A stretch of 64,000 nucleotides of DNA from Thalassovita sp. (GTDB lineage Bacteria > Pseudomonadota > Alphaproteobacteria > Rhodobacterales > Rhodobacteraceae): the NCBI GenBank assembly GCA_017792425.1, contig CP051233.1, positions 1,212,402 to 1,276,401 on the forward strand, read 5' to 3'. Position 1 is the first letter of the stretch. The number at the start of each line of letters is the position of its first letter. The translations under genes were made by a program, and so were the position numbers. A model generated the notes under the pieces. It saw only the letters and a list, made by a program, of their open reading frames with translations. It was not told where the DNA came from and did no database searches. Below are positions 51,184 through 59,919 of this stretch, in pieces.

Positions 51184-51197
51184 TTGATAAAAATCAA
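51184..51197. promoter_or_regulatory. FNR/NNR-type box upstream of the regulator gene
   Basis: TTGATAAAAATCAA is identical to the box before nirS, with the next base pair (GC) also shared. It lies 130 bases before the chosen ATG of the Crp/Fnr regulator, suggesting that the regulator controls itself and nirS through the same site. Confidence 0.75.
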
Positions 51198-51327
51198 GCC
51201 ATGAATAAAAACACCTCAGCTTCGTTGAAATCGGCGGGGTTTTCGGGTCCGATGGGGGGTGGAAAATGCCGGTTACCGGCGCACAGGCCGACAAGCCGAC
51301 AAGACAGCAAGGGACGGGCAGCGGGAC

Positions 51328-52089
51328 ATGAACAGCGGGGATCTTACCTTTATCCGGCGCCTGCCGTTGTTTCGCAACATGACCACCGCGCATTTCGAGG
51401 AAATCACCCAAGGCCTGACCGAGGTCGAAGCGACCGAGCAGACCATCCTGATCGAACAGGGGGCGGCGGCGGACCACCTGTATATCGTCGTCGACGGGCT
51501 GATCGAGATGTTTGCCCAATGGGGCGGGCGGGAATGCACGATGGGCGTGGTGCGCCCGGTTGAAACCTTTATCCTGGCCGCCTGCATCCGCGACGCGCCT
51601 TTCCTGATGTCGGCCCGCGCGCTGCAGCCGTCGCGCGTGCTGCTGCTGCCCGCGCCGGACCTGCGGGCGATCTTTCGCCGCGACCCGGAATTCGCCGTCT
51701 CGGTGATCGAGGAACTGGCCAATGATTTCCGGCGTGTCATCCGCCATGCCAAGGGGCTGAAACTGCGCGACACCCGCCAGCGCATCGCCGCCTACCTGCT
51801 GGACCAATCCCGGCTGGCGCAGAACGCCGACGTGTTCCAGTTGCAGGTGGAAAAGCGGCATGTCGCGTCCTTCCTGGGCATGACGCCGGAAAACCTGTCG
51901 CGTGGACTGCGGGCGCTGGCGCAGACGGGGGTAAAGGTGAAGGGGAACACCGTCACAATCCACGACCGCGCCAGCCTGGTGGGGTTCGTCAAACCAGATA
52001 TCCTGATGGACGGCCCGGATTTCCCCGGCAGCAGTTCCGGCGTCGGCCTGCCCGGCCCCAGCCATGACGGCGCCTGGCCCCCGACCTGA
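51328..52089 (+). CDS. Crp/Fnr family regulator, NnrR/Dnr type
   Basis: The 253-residue protein has a cyclic-nucleotide-like sensor domain (about 15-125, LPLFRNMTTAHFEEITQGL and LIEQGAAADHLYIVVDGLIEMF) and a C-terminal helix-turn-helix (RHVASFLGMTPENLSRGLRALAQTGV). It lacks the N-terminal cysteine cluster of FNR, so it belongs with the NO-responsive Dnr/NnrR proteins that activate denitrification genes, probably with a heme. The 40 C-terminal residues after the helix-turn-helix are unusual and Gly/Pro-rich. I prefer the ATG at 51328 over one at 51259. The nirS-type box upstream supports autoregulation. Confidence 0.85.
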   Translation: MNSGDLTFIRRLPLFRNMTTAHFEEITQGLTEVEATEQTILIEQGAAADHLYIVVDGLIEMFAQWGGRECTMGVVRPVETFILAACIRDAPFLMSARALQPSRVLLLPAPDLRAIFRRDPEFAVSVIEELANDFRRVIRHAKGLKLRDTRQRIAAYLLDQSRLAQNADVFQLQVEKRHVASFLGMTPENLSRGLRALAQTGVKVKGNTVTIHDRASLVGFVKPDILMDGPDFPGSSSGVGLPGPSHDGAWPPT

Positions 52090-52109
52090 TAGCGATCCGG
52101 GAAGGTTCC

Positions 52110-53255
52110 ATGCACAAGCTTCGCTCTCTTGGTCCCGCTGTCGCGCATGTCTCGCTGGTCGAGGCCGCGCGCGCCGGTATCGGTGCGTGTGTCGGGCTGG
52201 CACTGGTCGGGCTTTTCGTGCTGTCGCCGGCGGTGGACCTGGACCTGGGCCTGTACCTGGTGGCGCCGTTCGGGGCCAGTTCGGTGCTGCTGTTCGCACT
52301 GCCCAACAGTCCGCTGGCGCAGCCCTGGTCCGCCATCGTCGGCAATACCGTGGCCGCGCTGGTGGGGGTCGCGGTGTGCCTGGCGGTGGCCGATCCGGCG
52401 CTGCGGGTGGCGCTGGCGGTGGGGCTGGCCATCACCGCCACGATCCTGTGCCGCGCTCTGCACCCGCCCGCCGGGGCGGTGGCGATGACCGCCGCGCTAT
52501 CCCCCGAGGCGATCGATCGGCTGGGGTTCTGGTTCGCGCTGGCCCCGGTCGCCTCCGGCACTGTGCTGCTGGTGGCGCTGGCGGCGGGTTTCGCGCGGCT
52601 GACCGGGCGGCACTATCCGTTCCGGCAATTCGACGACCCCGGCACGCACCTGACCGCCGACCGCAACCCGCCCGAACGGCTGGGCCTGTCCGAAGCGGAC
52701 CTGAGCGGCCTGCTGGACCGCTACCAGCAGTCCTTCAACATGGGGGTCGAGGATCTGTCCCGGCTGATCGGCGCGGCCGAGCTGACCGCCGCCGCGCGGC
52801 ATACCGGGCCGCTGACCGCCGGGGACATCATGTCGCGCAACCTGATCACGGTGCGGCCCGACACCCCGCTGGACGAGGTGGCGGACCTGTTCAGGAAGCA
52901 CCGGTTCGCCTCTCTGCCGGTGACCGGGCCGGAGGCGCAGTTTTTCGGGGTCATCTTCCAGATCCACCTGATCAGCCATGCCCGGGCAGACGCATTCCGC
53001 CTGAACCGCGATTTCGCCGCCGCCGCCCGGCGTCTGCTGGACCGCAACCGCGAAGCGCCGATCCGCGCCAGCGACGTGATGAACGTGGCCGGTCCTCGTG
53101 TGACCGCGCACAGCCCGATCAGCACGGTGCTGCCGATGTTGGCCGATGGCGCGGTAGAGGCGGTGCCGGTGTTGGAGCGCGGGCGTATCATCGGCATCGT
53201 CACCCGCACCGACCTGGTAGCCGCCCTGGCGCGCGAAACCGTGCGTCCCGTGTGA
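52110..53255 (+). CDS. HPP family membrane protein with CBS domains
   Basis: The 381-residue protein has four to five N-terminal hydrophobic helices with the family's HPP motif (CRALHPPAGAVAMTAALS) and two C-terminal CBS domains (about 245-375, TAGDIMSRNLITVRPDTPLDEVADLF and IRASDVMNVAGPRVTAHSPISTVLPML). HPP proteins in chloroplasts and cyanobacteria carry nitrite. Position after nirS and its regulator makes nitrite or NO-related transport a good guess. CGGGAAGG precedes the ATG, 20 bases after the regulator. Confidence 0.82.
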   Translation: MHKLRSLGPAVAHVSLVEAARAGIGACVGLALVGLFVLSPAVDLDLGLYLVAPFGASSVLLFALPNSPLAQPWSAIVGNTVAALVGVAVCLAVADPALRVALAVGLAITATILCRALHPPAGAVAMTAALSPEAIDRLGFWFALAPVASGTVLLVALAAGFARLTGRHYPFRQFDDPGTHLTADRNPPERLGLSEADLSGLLDRYQQSFNMGVEDLSRLIGAAELTAAARHTGPLTAGDIMSRNLITVRPDTPLDEVADLFRKHRFASLPVTGPEAQFFGVIFQIHLISHARADAFRLNRDFAAAARRLLDRNREAPIRASDVMNVAGPRVTAHSPISTVLPMLADGAVEAVPVLERGRIIGIVTRTDLVAALARETVRPV

Positions 53256-53264
53256 CCCGGTCGG

Positions 53265-53330
53265 GCAGGGGGCGCTGCCCCCTCTGGCCTGCGGCCATTC
53301 ACCCCCGGGGTATTGGGGCCAAGAAAAAGC
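53265..53330 (+). repeat. 66-bp intergenic repeat, copy A
   Basis: The element begins GCAGGGGGCGCTGCCCCC and ends GGCCAAGAAAAAGC. It matches the copy at 60853-60918 in reverse orientation with one mismatch in 66. It contains several GC hairpins (GGGGGCGCTGCCCCC, GGCCTGCGGCC) and lies between convergent genes. Similar sequences sit at 61853-61989. It is probably a REP-like element spread in intergenic ends, perhaps acting as a terminator. Confidence 0.75.
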
Positions 53331-53344
53331 GGGCAGGGGGAGTG

Positions 53345-54400
53345 TCAGGCGGTGCGGCGGATCACGGCGGCCTGGTCCGGGCGCAGCGCCGTCGGGTGCA
53401 GGTGTTCCGAGGGATCGGCGCCAACGGTGCGGGCGCGGCGCAGGATGAACATCTTGCCCCAGTCGCGCCATGTGCCGACCGAGGGCGAGTCCGCGTCGCA
53501 GGGAAAGCGCGCGCGCCAGCCCTCGGGCAGGGGCAGGCCGCAGGATTCGGCGCGGTCCAACATCCAGACCAGCGGGATATTGGCCAGCGGCCGGGCCAGC
53601 GCGAAGGCGCCGACCTGGCCGCCCACGTCACCATGCGAGCCGCGGAACCAGACCTGTTCCATCGTGTCGGCGTGGCACGCGTCGCTTTCCCACATCACCG
53701 GTTCGAACACCTGTCGCGTTTCATCCAGCGCCAGCGCGTGATAGCCGTGCCGGACCGAGGGGCCGAGCGCATGGTTGTGAAAGCTGTGCTGGGTTTCGGA
53801 CCATTTCCACAGCAGCGGCAGGCGCAGGCCCAGCGATTTCACGGTGTCCCAGACGCCGACCATTTCAATCTCGACCGTCGGTTGGCAATAGGCGCGGGCG
53901 AAGGCGCGGGCCGTTTCGCTGCCCGGTGTGAACTGGTAGTGGCGGTAGGCCTGGGTGATATTGCGTTCAATCGCGTGTTCGGGGCGCAGCAGGCCGACGC
54001 TGTCGATCACCCCGGCCAGCGAGCGCACCGCGTAGGCGCCGCGCGAATAGCCCATCAGGAACACCTTGTCGCCGGGGCGATAGCGCCCGGCAAGATAGCC
54101 GTAGGCGCGGCGGATCTGGCGGTTGATGCCGCGCCCCATCATCACGTCGGGGGTGCTGCGCCAGTCTTCCCATTGCACGCCGGCTTCGTAGTACAGGGAC
54201 ACGCGCGCGCCCATTTCCGATAGCAGCCGATAGGTGATCCCGGCATTGGTTTCCAGCCCGGGCGCCAGGGACGACATTGTGCCGTCAAGGATGATCACAT
54301 GTGTCAGGGGGCCGCGAACGCGCGGCTGCGGGGCGGATTGCCCCGTCCGCTGGCCGGGCAGAACCCAGCCGAAGATGCGTCTGCTAAGCCCTTTCAACAT
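53345..54400 (-). CDS. DUF2235 alpha/beta-hydrolase
   Basis: The 351-residue protein has the DUF2235 layout: HVIILDGTMSSL at about 34, the nucleophile motif FLMGYSRGAYAVRSLAG with Ser119, and later GVWDTVKSLG and FRGSHGDVGGQ with the Asp and His. This family includes phospholipase effectors of type VI secretion and other lipases. No secretion genes, vgrG or immunity gene are nearby, so an ordinary cytosolic hydrolase is as likely. Its start overlaps the large molybdenum-enzyme gene upstream by 17 bases. Confidence 0.8.
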   Translation of the reverse strand: MLKGLSRRIFGWVLPGQRTGQSAPQPRVRGPLTHVIILDGTMSSLAPGLETNAGITYRLLSEMGARVSLYYEAGVQWEDWRSTPDVMMGRGINRQIRRAYGYLAGRYRPGDKVFLMGYSRGAYAVRSLAGVIDSVGLLRPEHAIERNITQAYRHYQFTPGSETARAFARAYCQPTVEIEMVGVWDTVKSLGLRLPLLWKWSETQHSFHNHALGPSVRHGYHALALDETRQVFEPVMWESDACHADTMEQVWFRGSHGDVGGQVGAFALARPLANIPLVWMLDRAESCGLPLPEGWRARFPCDADSPSVGTWRDWGKMFILRRARTVGADPSEHLHPTALRPDQAAVIRRTA

Positions 54401-56675
54401 GTTGCAGATACTCCCATATCCGTGCGGGGGTCAGCGGCATGTCCACTTGCCGCACCCCGCGTTGCCACAGCGCGTCCTGCACCGCGTTCGTGGTGGCCGC
54501 CATCGCGCCGACGGTTCCGGCCTCGCCGCAGCCCTTCATCCCCATCGGGTTGGCGGTGGACGGCACCGGTTCGGTTTCGAAGCGGATGAACGGCAGGTCC
54601 GCGGCGCGCGGCATCGCGTAGTCCATGAAGCTTGCCGTCAGCAACTGGCCATCCGCGTCATGCACCGTGTGTTCCATCAGCGCCTGCCCCGCGCCCTGGG
54701 CAACGCCGCCATGCACCTGTCCTTCGGCCAGCAGCGGGTTGATCAGGTTGCCGAAATCATCGACCACGGTATAGCGCACCAGGTCCACCTTGCCGGTGTC
54801 GGGGTCCACCTCGACCTCGGCCACGTGGGCACCGTTGGGGTAGGACCGCCCCGGCAGGGTGGCGCGCTGTTCGTGGCTCAGCAGGTCGGTGCGGCCATCG
54901 GCGCGGGCCATATCCGCGGCTTCCAGCAGGGTCGGGGTCATGTTGGACCCCGGCGCGCGGAATGTTTCGTGATCGAACCGCACGTCATCCGGCGACACCC
55001 CCATCTTTTCCGCCATATAGGGGGCGAAGGCGGCCACCATCGCATCCACCGTGGCCAGCGTGGCGTTGGCCTGCGTGGTGACGGACCGCGACCCGCCGGT
55101 GCCGCCGCCCTGCGCGATCAGGTCCGAATCGCCCTGTACGACATGGATCATGTCCATCGGGATGCCGGTCTGATCGCTTAGAAACTTGGCATAGACCGTT
55201 TCATGGCCCTGTCCGTTCGACTGTGTTCCGACATAGATCGTCACGGTGCCGTCCTCGTTGAATTCCACCTTTGCGCCCTCGGAAGGATCGCCCAGAATGC
55301 TTTCGATATAGTAACACAGCCCCAGCCCGCGCAATTTCCCGCGCGCTTCACTTTCGCGTTGACGTGTTGCAAATCCGGCGCGGTCGCTGGCGCGTTCGGC
55401 GTGGTCCAGAACGCGGGTGAAATCGCCCACGTCATAGGTTTCGCCGGTGGCGGATTTGTAGGGAAACCTGTCCGGCGCGATAAAGTTGATGCGGTGCAGA
55501 TCCCACACGTCCACGCCCAGTTCGCGCGCGGCCAGGTCCATCATCCGTTCCAGCAGGTAATTCGCCTCTGGCCGGCCGGCGCCGCGATAGGCGTCGGTAT
55601 AGACGGTGTTGGTATAAAAGCCCTGCGACCGGATATAGGTGGCTTGCACGTCGAACGTGCCCATCAGCACGCGCGAGAATAGCTGCGTCTGCATCAGTTG
55701 CCCGAAATTCGAGTTGTAGGCGCCAAGGTTGCAGCGCGTGTCCACCCGGTAGCCGATGATACGGTTCGTTTCGTCAAAGGCCAGCGCCGCCTCGCTGATC
55801 AGGTCACGCGCATGGTGGTCGGACAGCATCGCCTCGGTTCGGTCGGACATCCAGCGCACCGGGCGGCCAAGCTGCATCGCCGCGTGGGCGGCCGCATAAT
55901 ATTCCGGATATGGAGGCGTCTTCATTCCAAACCCCCCGCCCACATCGGGCATCGTGATACGCACATTGGCCGGGTCCAGGTTCAATGCCGTCGCGATCTG
56001 CTGCTTTGGCAACCAGACCCCCTGACCGTTGAAACACACGTGCAACCGTGTGCCGTCCCATTCTGCGTAACACCCGCGCGGTTCCATCGCATTGACGATG
56101 ATCCGGTTGTCGGAAATTTCTGCGCGCACCACCCGCGCGGCGCGGTCAAAGGCGGCCTGACAGGCGTTTTCGTCCCCCAACCCCCAGTCAAAGGCGCGGT
56201 TGTCGGGGACATCGTCATGCACGGGTTCGCCGCCCGCGGCCATGTCCAGTTTGGCGGGCAGGTCGTCGAAATCCAGCTCGATCAGCTCGGCCGCGTCGCG
56301 GGCCTGGTCCATCGTTTCGGCCACGATCACCGCAACGGGTTCGCCGACATAGCGCAGCTTGTCCACCGCCAGGATCGGGCGGAACGGGCTGGCGGCGGGG
56401 CTGCCATCGCGGTTCTTGATGATGACGGCGTGCAGGTTCTTGTCGATCCCCGCCGCGATCAGGTCCGGCCCGGTCAGCACCATGTGTACCCCGTCCGCCT
56501 GCCGCGCGTCCTCGACGTTCAGCGCGGTGATCACCCCGTGCGCCACCGGCGAGCGGACCACAAAAGCGTGCAGCGCGTCCGCAGGCGCGATATCGTCCAC
56601 ATAGCGGCCCTGACCTGTCAGAAAGCGCAGATCCTCGACCCGTGTAATGGGCTGACTCTTACCAAATTTTTCCAT
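54384..56675 (-). CDS. Xanthine dehydrogenase family molybdopterin-binding subunit
   Basis: The 763-residue protein is the large, molybdenum-cofactor-binding subunit of the CO-dehydrogenase/xanthine-dehydrogenase family (CoxL-like): GQGRYVDDI start, PDVGGGFGMKTPPYPEYYAA, TDAYRGAGRPEANYLLERMMDLAA, YVGTQSNGQGHETVYAKFL and GCGEAGTVGAMAATTNAV with the catalytic Glu. It has AYRGAGR, not the AYRCSFR of true form I CO dehydrogenases, so it is a form II or unrelated substrate type. The small iron-sulfur and medium FAD subunit genes are not adjacent. The substrate is unknown. Confidence 0.85.
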   Translation of the reverse strand: MEKFGKSQPITRVEDLRFLTGQGRYVDDIAPADALHAFVVRSPVAHGVITALNVEDARQADGVHMVLTGPDLIAAGIDKNLHAVIIKNRDGSPAASPFRPILAVDKLRYVGEPVAVIVAETMDQARDAAELIELDFDDLPAKLDMAAGGEPVHDDVPDNRAFDWGLGDENACQAAFDRAARVVRAEISDNRIIVNAMEPRGCYAEWDGTRLHVCFNGQGVWLPKQQIATALNLDPANVRITMPDVGGGFGMKTPPYPEYYAAAHAAMQLGRPVRWMSDRTEAMLSDHHARDLISEAALAFDETNRIIGYRVDTRCNLGAYNSNFGQLMQTQLFSRVLMGTFDVQATYIRSQGFYTNTVYTDAYRGAGRPEANYLLERMMDLAARELGVDVWDLHRINFIAPDRFPYKSATGETYDVGDFTRVLDHAERASDRAGFATRQRESEARGKLRGLGLCYYIESILGDPSEGAKVEFNEDGTVTIYVGTQSNGQGHETVYAKFLSDQTGIPMDMIHVVQGDSDLIAQGGGTGGSRSVTTQANATLATVDAMVAAFAPYMAEKMGVSPDDVRFDHETFRAPGSNMTPTLLEAADMARADGRTDLLSHEQRATLPGRSYPNGAHVAEVEVDPDTGKVDLVRYTVVDDFGNLINPLLAEGQVHGGVAQGAGQALMEHTVHDADGQLLTASFMDYAMPRAADLPFIRFETEPVPSTANPMGMKGCGEAGTVGAMAATTNAVQDALWQRGVRQVDMPLTPARIWEYLQHVERA

Positions 56676-56744
56676 TGCTCGATCCCTCGTTCCCCTATGG
56701 GGTCCGAGAGTAGCCCGTCAGCCCGGCCTGTCCAGTGCCCGCGA

Positions 56745-57866
56745 TCAGAGTGACGCGACGGTGACCGGATCGCCCAGCCCGTAGCCGTTGAACCGGGTGG
56801 AAATCGCCAGCGAATAGGCGCCCATGCCGGAAAACAGCACATAGTCGCCTTCCTGCGTGTCGGACGGGAAGGGGATCGGTTCGGGCAGGCGGTCCAGGCT
56901 GTCGCAGGTCGGGCCGAATGCCACGCGGCGCACGGGGTCGCCGGCGCGCGGCAACCCGTCCGGGCAGATCACCTGCACGCGGTCGTTGCCGCAGATGTCG
57001 CGCAACTCGGACAGCGCGCCGTAGATGCCATCGTTCAGGAACACCGCGCCGTTGGGGCGCAGCGCCTTGACCCGCGTGGCCAGCGTAAAGGATTCCGCCA
57101 CCAGCGCCCGACCCGGTTCGCAGACCAGCGCGGGGGGCGTGTCGAACACCTCGCGGGTGACTTCGCCGATGCGGGCGAACACGCGCTCCAGATCCGGGGC
57201 GGGGCCGCGCCAGTGGCTGGCGAATCCGCCGCCGACGTTCAGACGCGCCAGCGGCACGCCCGCGCGTTTGGACACTTCTGCCGCGACGCGGATATAGGCG
57301 ACCCAGGCTTCGGGGTCGCGGCACTGGGTGCCGGGGTGAAAGGTGATCGCCGGGACATGGCCGCGCCGCGCCACCTCTTGCAGCAGGTCCACCGCCGCAT
57401 CGGGGCCGACGCCGAATTTTTCACCGAAATCATAGGCCGCACCCTTCACCGGCAGGGCCAGCCGCACCGATACCTCGATCGGGCCCAGCGGGGCCAGCTT
57501 TTCCAGCTCCGACAGGCTGTCGACAGAGGCCGAGGCGACCTTGGCGCGCAGGGCTTCGCGGACTTCTTCGGGGGTGCGGACGGGGTTGTTGTAATGCAGC
57601 ACCGCATCCGGGCAGACATCGCGCACGGCCCACATTTCCGGCGGCGAGGCAACGTCGAACCCGGTCACGCCCGCCGCGACGAGGTTCACCAGAACCTCGG
57701 GCCGGGTGTTGGCCTTCACCGCGTAGGTGACAAGCCCCGGAAATCCCTGGATGAACCGCTGCGCCTGCGCCTGCAGGACGGTCGGGCTGAAATACATCAC
57801 CGCGTGGTCGGGGCGGTGACGTTTCAGGTGGGTCAGCGGGGTCAGCCAATAGGGTTCTGGGCGCAT
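56745..57866 (-). CDS. Type III PLP-dependent decarboxylase (ornithine decarboxylase-like)
   Basis: The 373-residue protein has the alanine-racemase-fold decarboxylase motifs: PLP-lysine in LVTYAVKANTRPEVL (Lys51), FDVASPPEMWAV, HPGTQCRDPEAWVAYI, LNVGGGFASHWRG and the active-site GPTCDSLDRLPEP. These match eukaryotic-type ornithine decarboxylase and the bacterial lysine/ornithine decarboxylases. It should make putrescine or cadaverine. AGGAGAGGACTCAT precedes the ATG. It diverges from an Lrp regulator 110 bases away. Confidence 0.87.
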   Translation of the reverse strand: MRPEPYWLTPLTHLKRHRPDHAVMYFSPTVLQAQAQRFIQGFPGLVTYAVKANTRPEVLVNLVAAGVTGFDVASPPEMWAVRDVCPDAVLHYNNPVRTPEEVREALRAKVASASVDSLSELEKLAPLGPIEVSVRLALPVKGAAYDFGEKFGVGPDAAVDLLQEVARRGHVPAITFHPGTQCRDPEAWVAYIRVAAEVSKRAGVPLARLNVGGGFASHWRGPAPDLERVFARIGEVTREVFDTPPALVCEPGRALVAESFTLATRVKALRPNGAVFLNDGIYGALSELRDICGNDRVQVICPDGLPRAGDPVRRVAFGPTCDSLDRLPEPIPFPSDTQEGDYVLFSGMGAYSLAISTRFNGYGLGDPVTVASL

Positions 57867-57976
57867 ATGAGTCCTCTCCTGTCCTGCGTTACTTCACAAT
57901 GCAACGAAAACTGGTCGATCTGCAGAGGCATTCAGACTATACTACCTCTTGAATCAGACAATTCGCAGGTCAAACA

Positions 57977-58411
57977 ATGCCAAACGACGAAACGGACGCC
58001 GCCCTGCTGACCCTGCTGGCGGAAAATGCCCGGATGCCGGTGGCCACGATGGCCCGGCGGCTGGGGCTGGCGCGCACCACCGTTCAGGCGCGGCTGGACA
58101 AGCTGGAAACCAACGGCACCATCGCCGGGTACACGCTGCGGCTGGGGGCGGCGCTGCGGTCACGGCTGCGCGCGACGGTGCTGCTGTCGGCGGAACCGCG
58201 CGCCAGCGCCGGAATCCTGTCGCGGCTGAAATCCCTGCCGCAGGTCGAGGCCGTGCACAACGCCAGTGGCCGGTTCGACATGATCGTCGAGGTGTCCGCC
58301 GACACGACCGAGGAACTGGACGACGTGCTGGACCGCATCTGCGAGGCGCAGGGGGTGCGCAGTTCCGAAAGCCTGATCCACCTGTCCACCAAGATCGACC
58401 GGCGTACCTGA
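57977..58411 (+). CDS. Lrp/AsnC family transcriptional regulator
   Basis: The 144-residue protein has a winged helix-turn-helix (DAALLTLLAENARMPVATMARRLGLARTTVQARLDKLETNGTIAGYT) and a RAM effector domain after it. Lrp-type proteins sense amino acids. Its divergent neighbour is the decarboxylase, so ornithine, lysine or arginine is a plausible signal. No good ribosome binding site precedes the ATG. Confidence 0.87.
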   Translation: MPNDETDAALLTLLAENARMPVATMARRLGLARTTVQARLDKLETNGTIAGYTLRLGAALRSRLRATVLLSAEPRASAGILSRLKSLPQVEAVHNASGRFDMIVEVSADTTEELDDVLDRICEAQGVRSSESLIHLSTKIDRRT

Positions 58412-58419
58412 TCCGGGCG

Positions 58420-58905
58420 TCAGCCCAGCTTCATCACGATGCAGGTGGTGGACCCGGTGGCATAGAGCTTGCCATCCTTCGTGCCTCGAATTTCCCCGTT
58501 GGCGATACCGGTGGACCGGCCGACGTGCTGTGCGGTGCCGATGGCCTGCACCTCTGTGCCCAGCGGGATCGGCCGCAGGATGTTGATCTTGTATTCCAGC
58601 GTCGTATAGCTGCTGCCCGCCGGAACCTTGGTCATCACCGCACAGGCCATGCAACTGTCCAGCACGGTGCCATACCAGCCGCCATGTACCGTCCCCATCG
58701 GGTTGGTCATGTCATGCGTTGGCGTACCGGTAAAGGTGACGCGCCCGTCCTCGACCTCGCTGATGCGATAGTTCAGCAGAAGCGCGATAGGTGGCGGCGG
58801 CAGGTCGCCCTCCAGCATGGCGCGCATCGCCTCCAGCCCTGAAAGCTTGCGCAAATCCTCTGGCCGGATCATCTTGTCGGCTACTTGTGCGGGCTCAATG
58901 GTCAT
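58420..58905 (-). CDS. PaaI family hotdog thioesterase
   Basis: The 161-residue protein has the hotdog-fold thioesterase core PMGTVHGGWYGTVLDSCMACAVM and ends GKLYATGSTTCIVMKLG. Such proteins hydrolyse acyl-CoA or aromatic CoA thioesters; the substrate is unknown. I chose the ATG at 58905 because GAGGAGGCGCGGC precedes it. It is on the same strand as metF, which ends 65 bases upstream. Confidence 0.85.
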   Translation of the reverse strand: MTIEPAQVADKMIRPEDLRKLSGLEAMRAMLEGDLPPPPIALLLNYRISEVEDGRVTFTGTPTHDMTNPMGTVHGGWYGTVLDSCMACAVMTKVPAGSSYTTLEYKINILRPIPLGTEVQAIGTAQHVGRSTGIANGEIRGTKDGKLYATGSTTCIVMKLG

Positions 58906-58970
58906 GCCGCGCCTCCTCACTTGTTCGCATGTGAAGAGTGGCGCGGCGATGCCGGTCCGACAAGGGGGTG

Positions 58971-59837
58971 TTACGCAACGTTTTCCAGGCTGACCTTGGG
59001 CGTGACACCCAGGGCATGACACACGTCGCGCGTCAGTTCCGGGCGGTTCAGCGTGTAGAAATGCAAAGAATCCACGCCGCCATCCAACAGGTCGCTGCAC
59101 AGTTCGGTGGCCAATGCGGTGGCCAGCAGATCCTGGCGGTCGTCGCGCTCGGCCTTGTCAAAGGCGTCGTCCAGCCACGCCGGCACATCGGTGCCGCAGC
59201 GGCGGGCAAAATTGCGCGCGCCCTTCCAGTTCTCGATCGGCAGGATGCCAGGGATGATCTTCTTCTCGATCCCGGCCTTGGCGCAGGCATCGCGGAAGCG
59301 GAAAAACGTGTCCGCCTCAAAGAAGAACTGCGTCAGCGCCTCGTCCGCGCCCGCGTCGAACTTGCGCTTCAGGTACTCCACGTCGGCGGCATGGCTGCCT
59401 GCCTCGGGGTGCTTTTCGGGATAGGCGCCGACGCGGATCTTGAACTTGCCGGTGGCGGCCAGCGCCTCGATCAGCTCGACCGAGCTGTTGAACCCCTCCG
59501 GGTGGGGCTGGAACGCGCCGGTGCCCTTGGGCGGGTCGCCGCGCAGGGCGACGATCTCGTTCACACCCGCCTCGGCGAACTGGTCGGCGATGGCCAGGGT
59601 TTCGGCCTTCGTCGCGTTCACGCAGGTCAGGTGCGCGGCCACGTTCAGGCCGGAATGCTTGTGGATCGTGGCCACCGCATCGCGGGTCAGGTCACGGGTG
59701 GTGCCACCCGCGCCATAGGTCACGGATACGAAACGCGGCGCCAGCGGGGCCAGCACCTGCACGGTGTCCCACAGGCGGAACGACGCCTCCAGGTTCTGCG
59801 GCGGGAAGAATTCGAAGGAAACGGCAGGCACGGTCAT
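58971..59837 (-). CDS. metF: Methylenetetrahydrofolate reductase
   Basis: The 288-residue FAD enzyme reduces 5,10-methylene-THF to 5-methyl-THF for methionine synthesis. It begins with SFEFFPPQN (catalytic Glu) and has VSVTYGAGGTTRDLT, HLTCVNATKAET and ALRGDPPKGTG, all typical. The length is that of bacterial MetF. It diverges from a MetR-like regulator; two palindromic sites lie between, as expected for control by homocysteine. Confidence 0.94.
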   Translation of the reverse strand: MTVPAVSFEFFPPQNLEASFRLWDTVQVLAPLAPRFVSVTYGAGGTTRDLTRDAVATIHKHSGLNVAAHLTCVNATKAETLAIADQFAEAGVNEIVALRGDPPKGTGAFQPHPEGFNSSVELIEALAATGKFKIRVGAYPEKHPEAGSHAADVEYLKRKFDAGADEALTQFFFEADTFFRFRDACAKAGIEKKIIPGILPIENWKGARNFARRCGTDVPAWLDDAFDKAERDDRQDLLATALATELCSDLLDGGVDSLHFYTLNRPELTRDVCHALGVTPKVSLENVA

Positions 59838-59888
59838 CTCGGTATATCCATCTTCTGAACTTGCCCCCTTGTCGCCGATTCCGGGTTG

Positions 59889-59901
59889 TGAGACAACTTC
59901 A
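59889..59901. promoter_or_regulatory. MetR-type box, distal site
   Basis: TGAGACAACTTCA matches the MetR consensus TGAA-N5-TTCA with one mismatch (G for A). It lies in the 98-base gap between metF and the metR-like gene, 52 bases before the metF ATG. Confidence 0.55.
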
Positions 59902-59919
59902 TAAAATTAATCACCAACA

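Noticed and set aside
54384..56675. True aerobic CO dehydrogenase large subunit
   Set aside because: The active-site loop reads AYRGAGR rather than the AYRCSFR of form I CoxL, and the medium and small subunit genes are missing.
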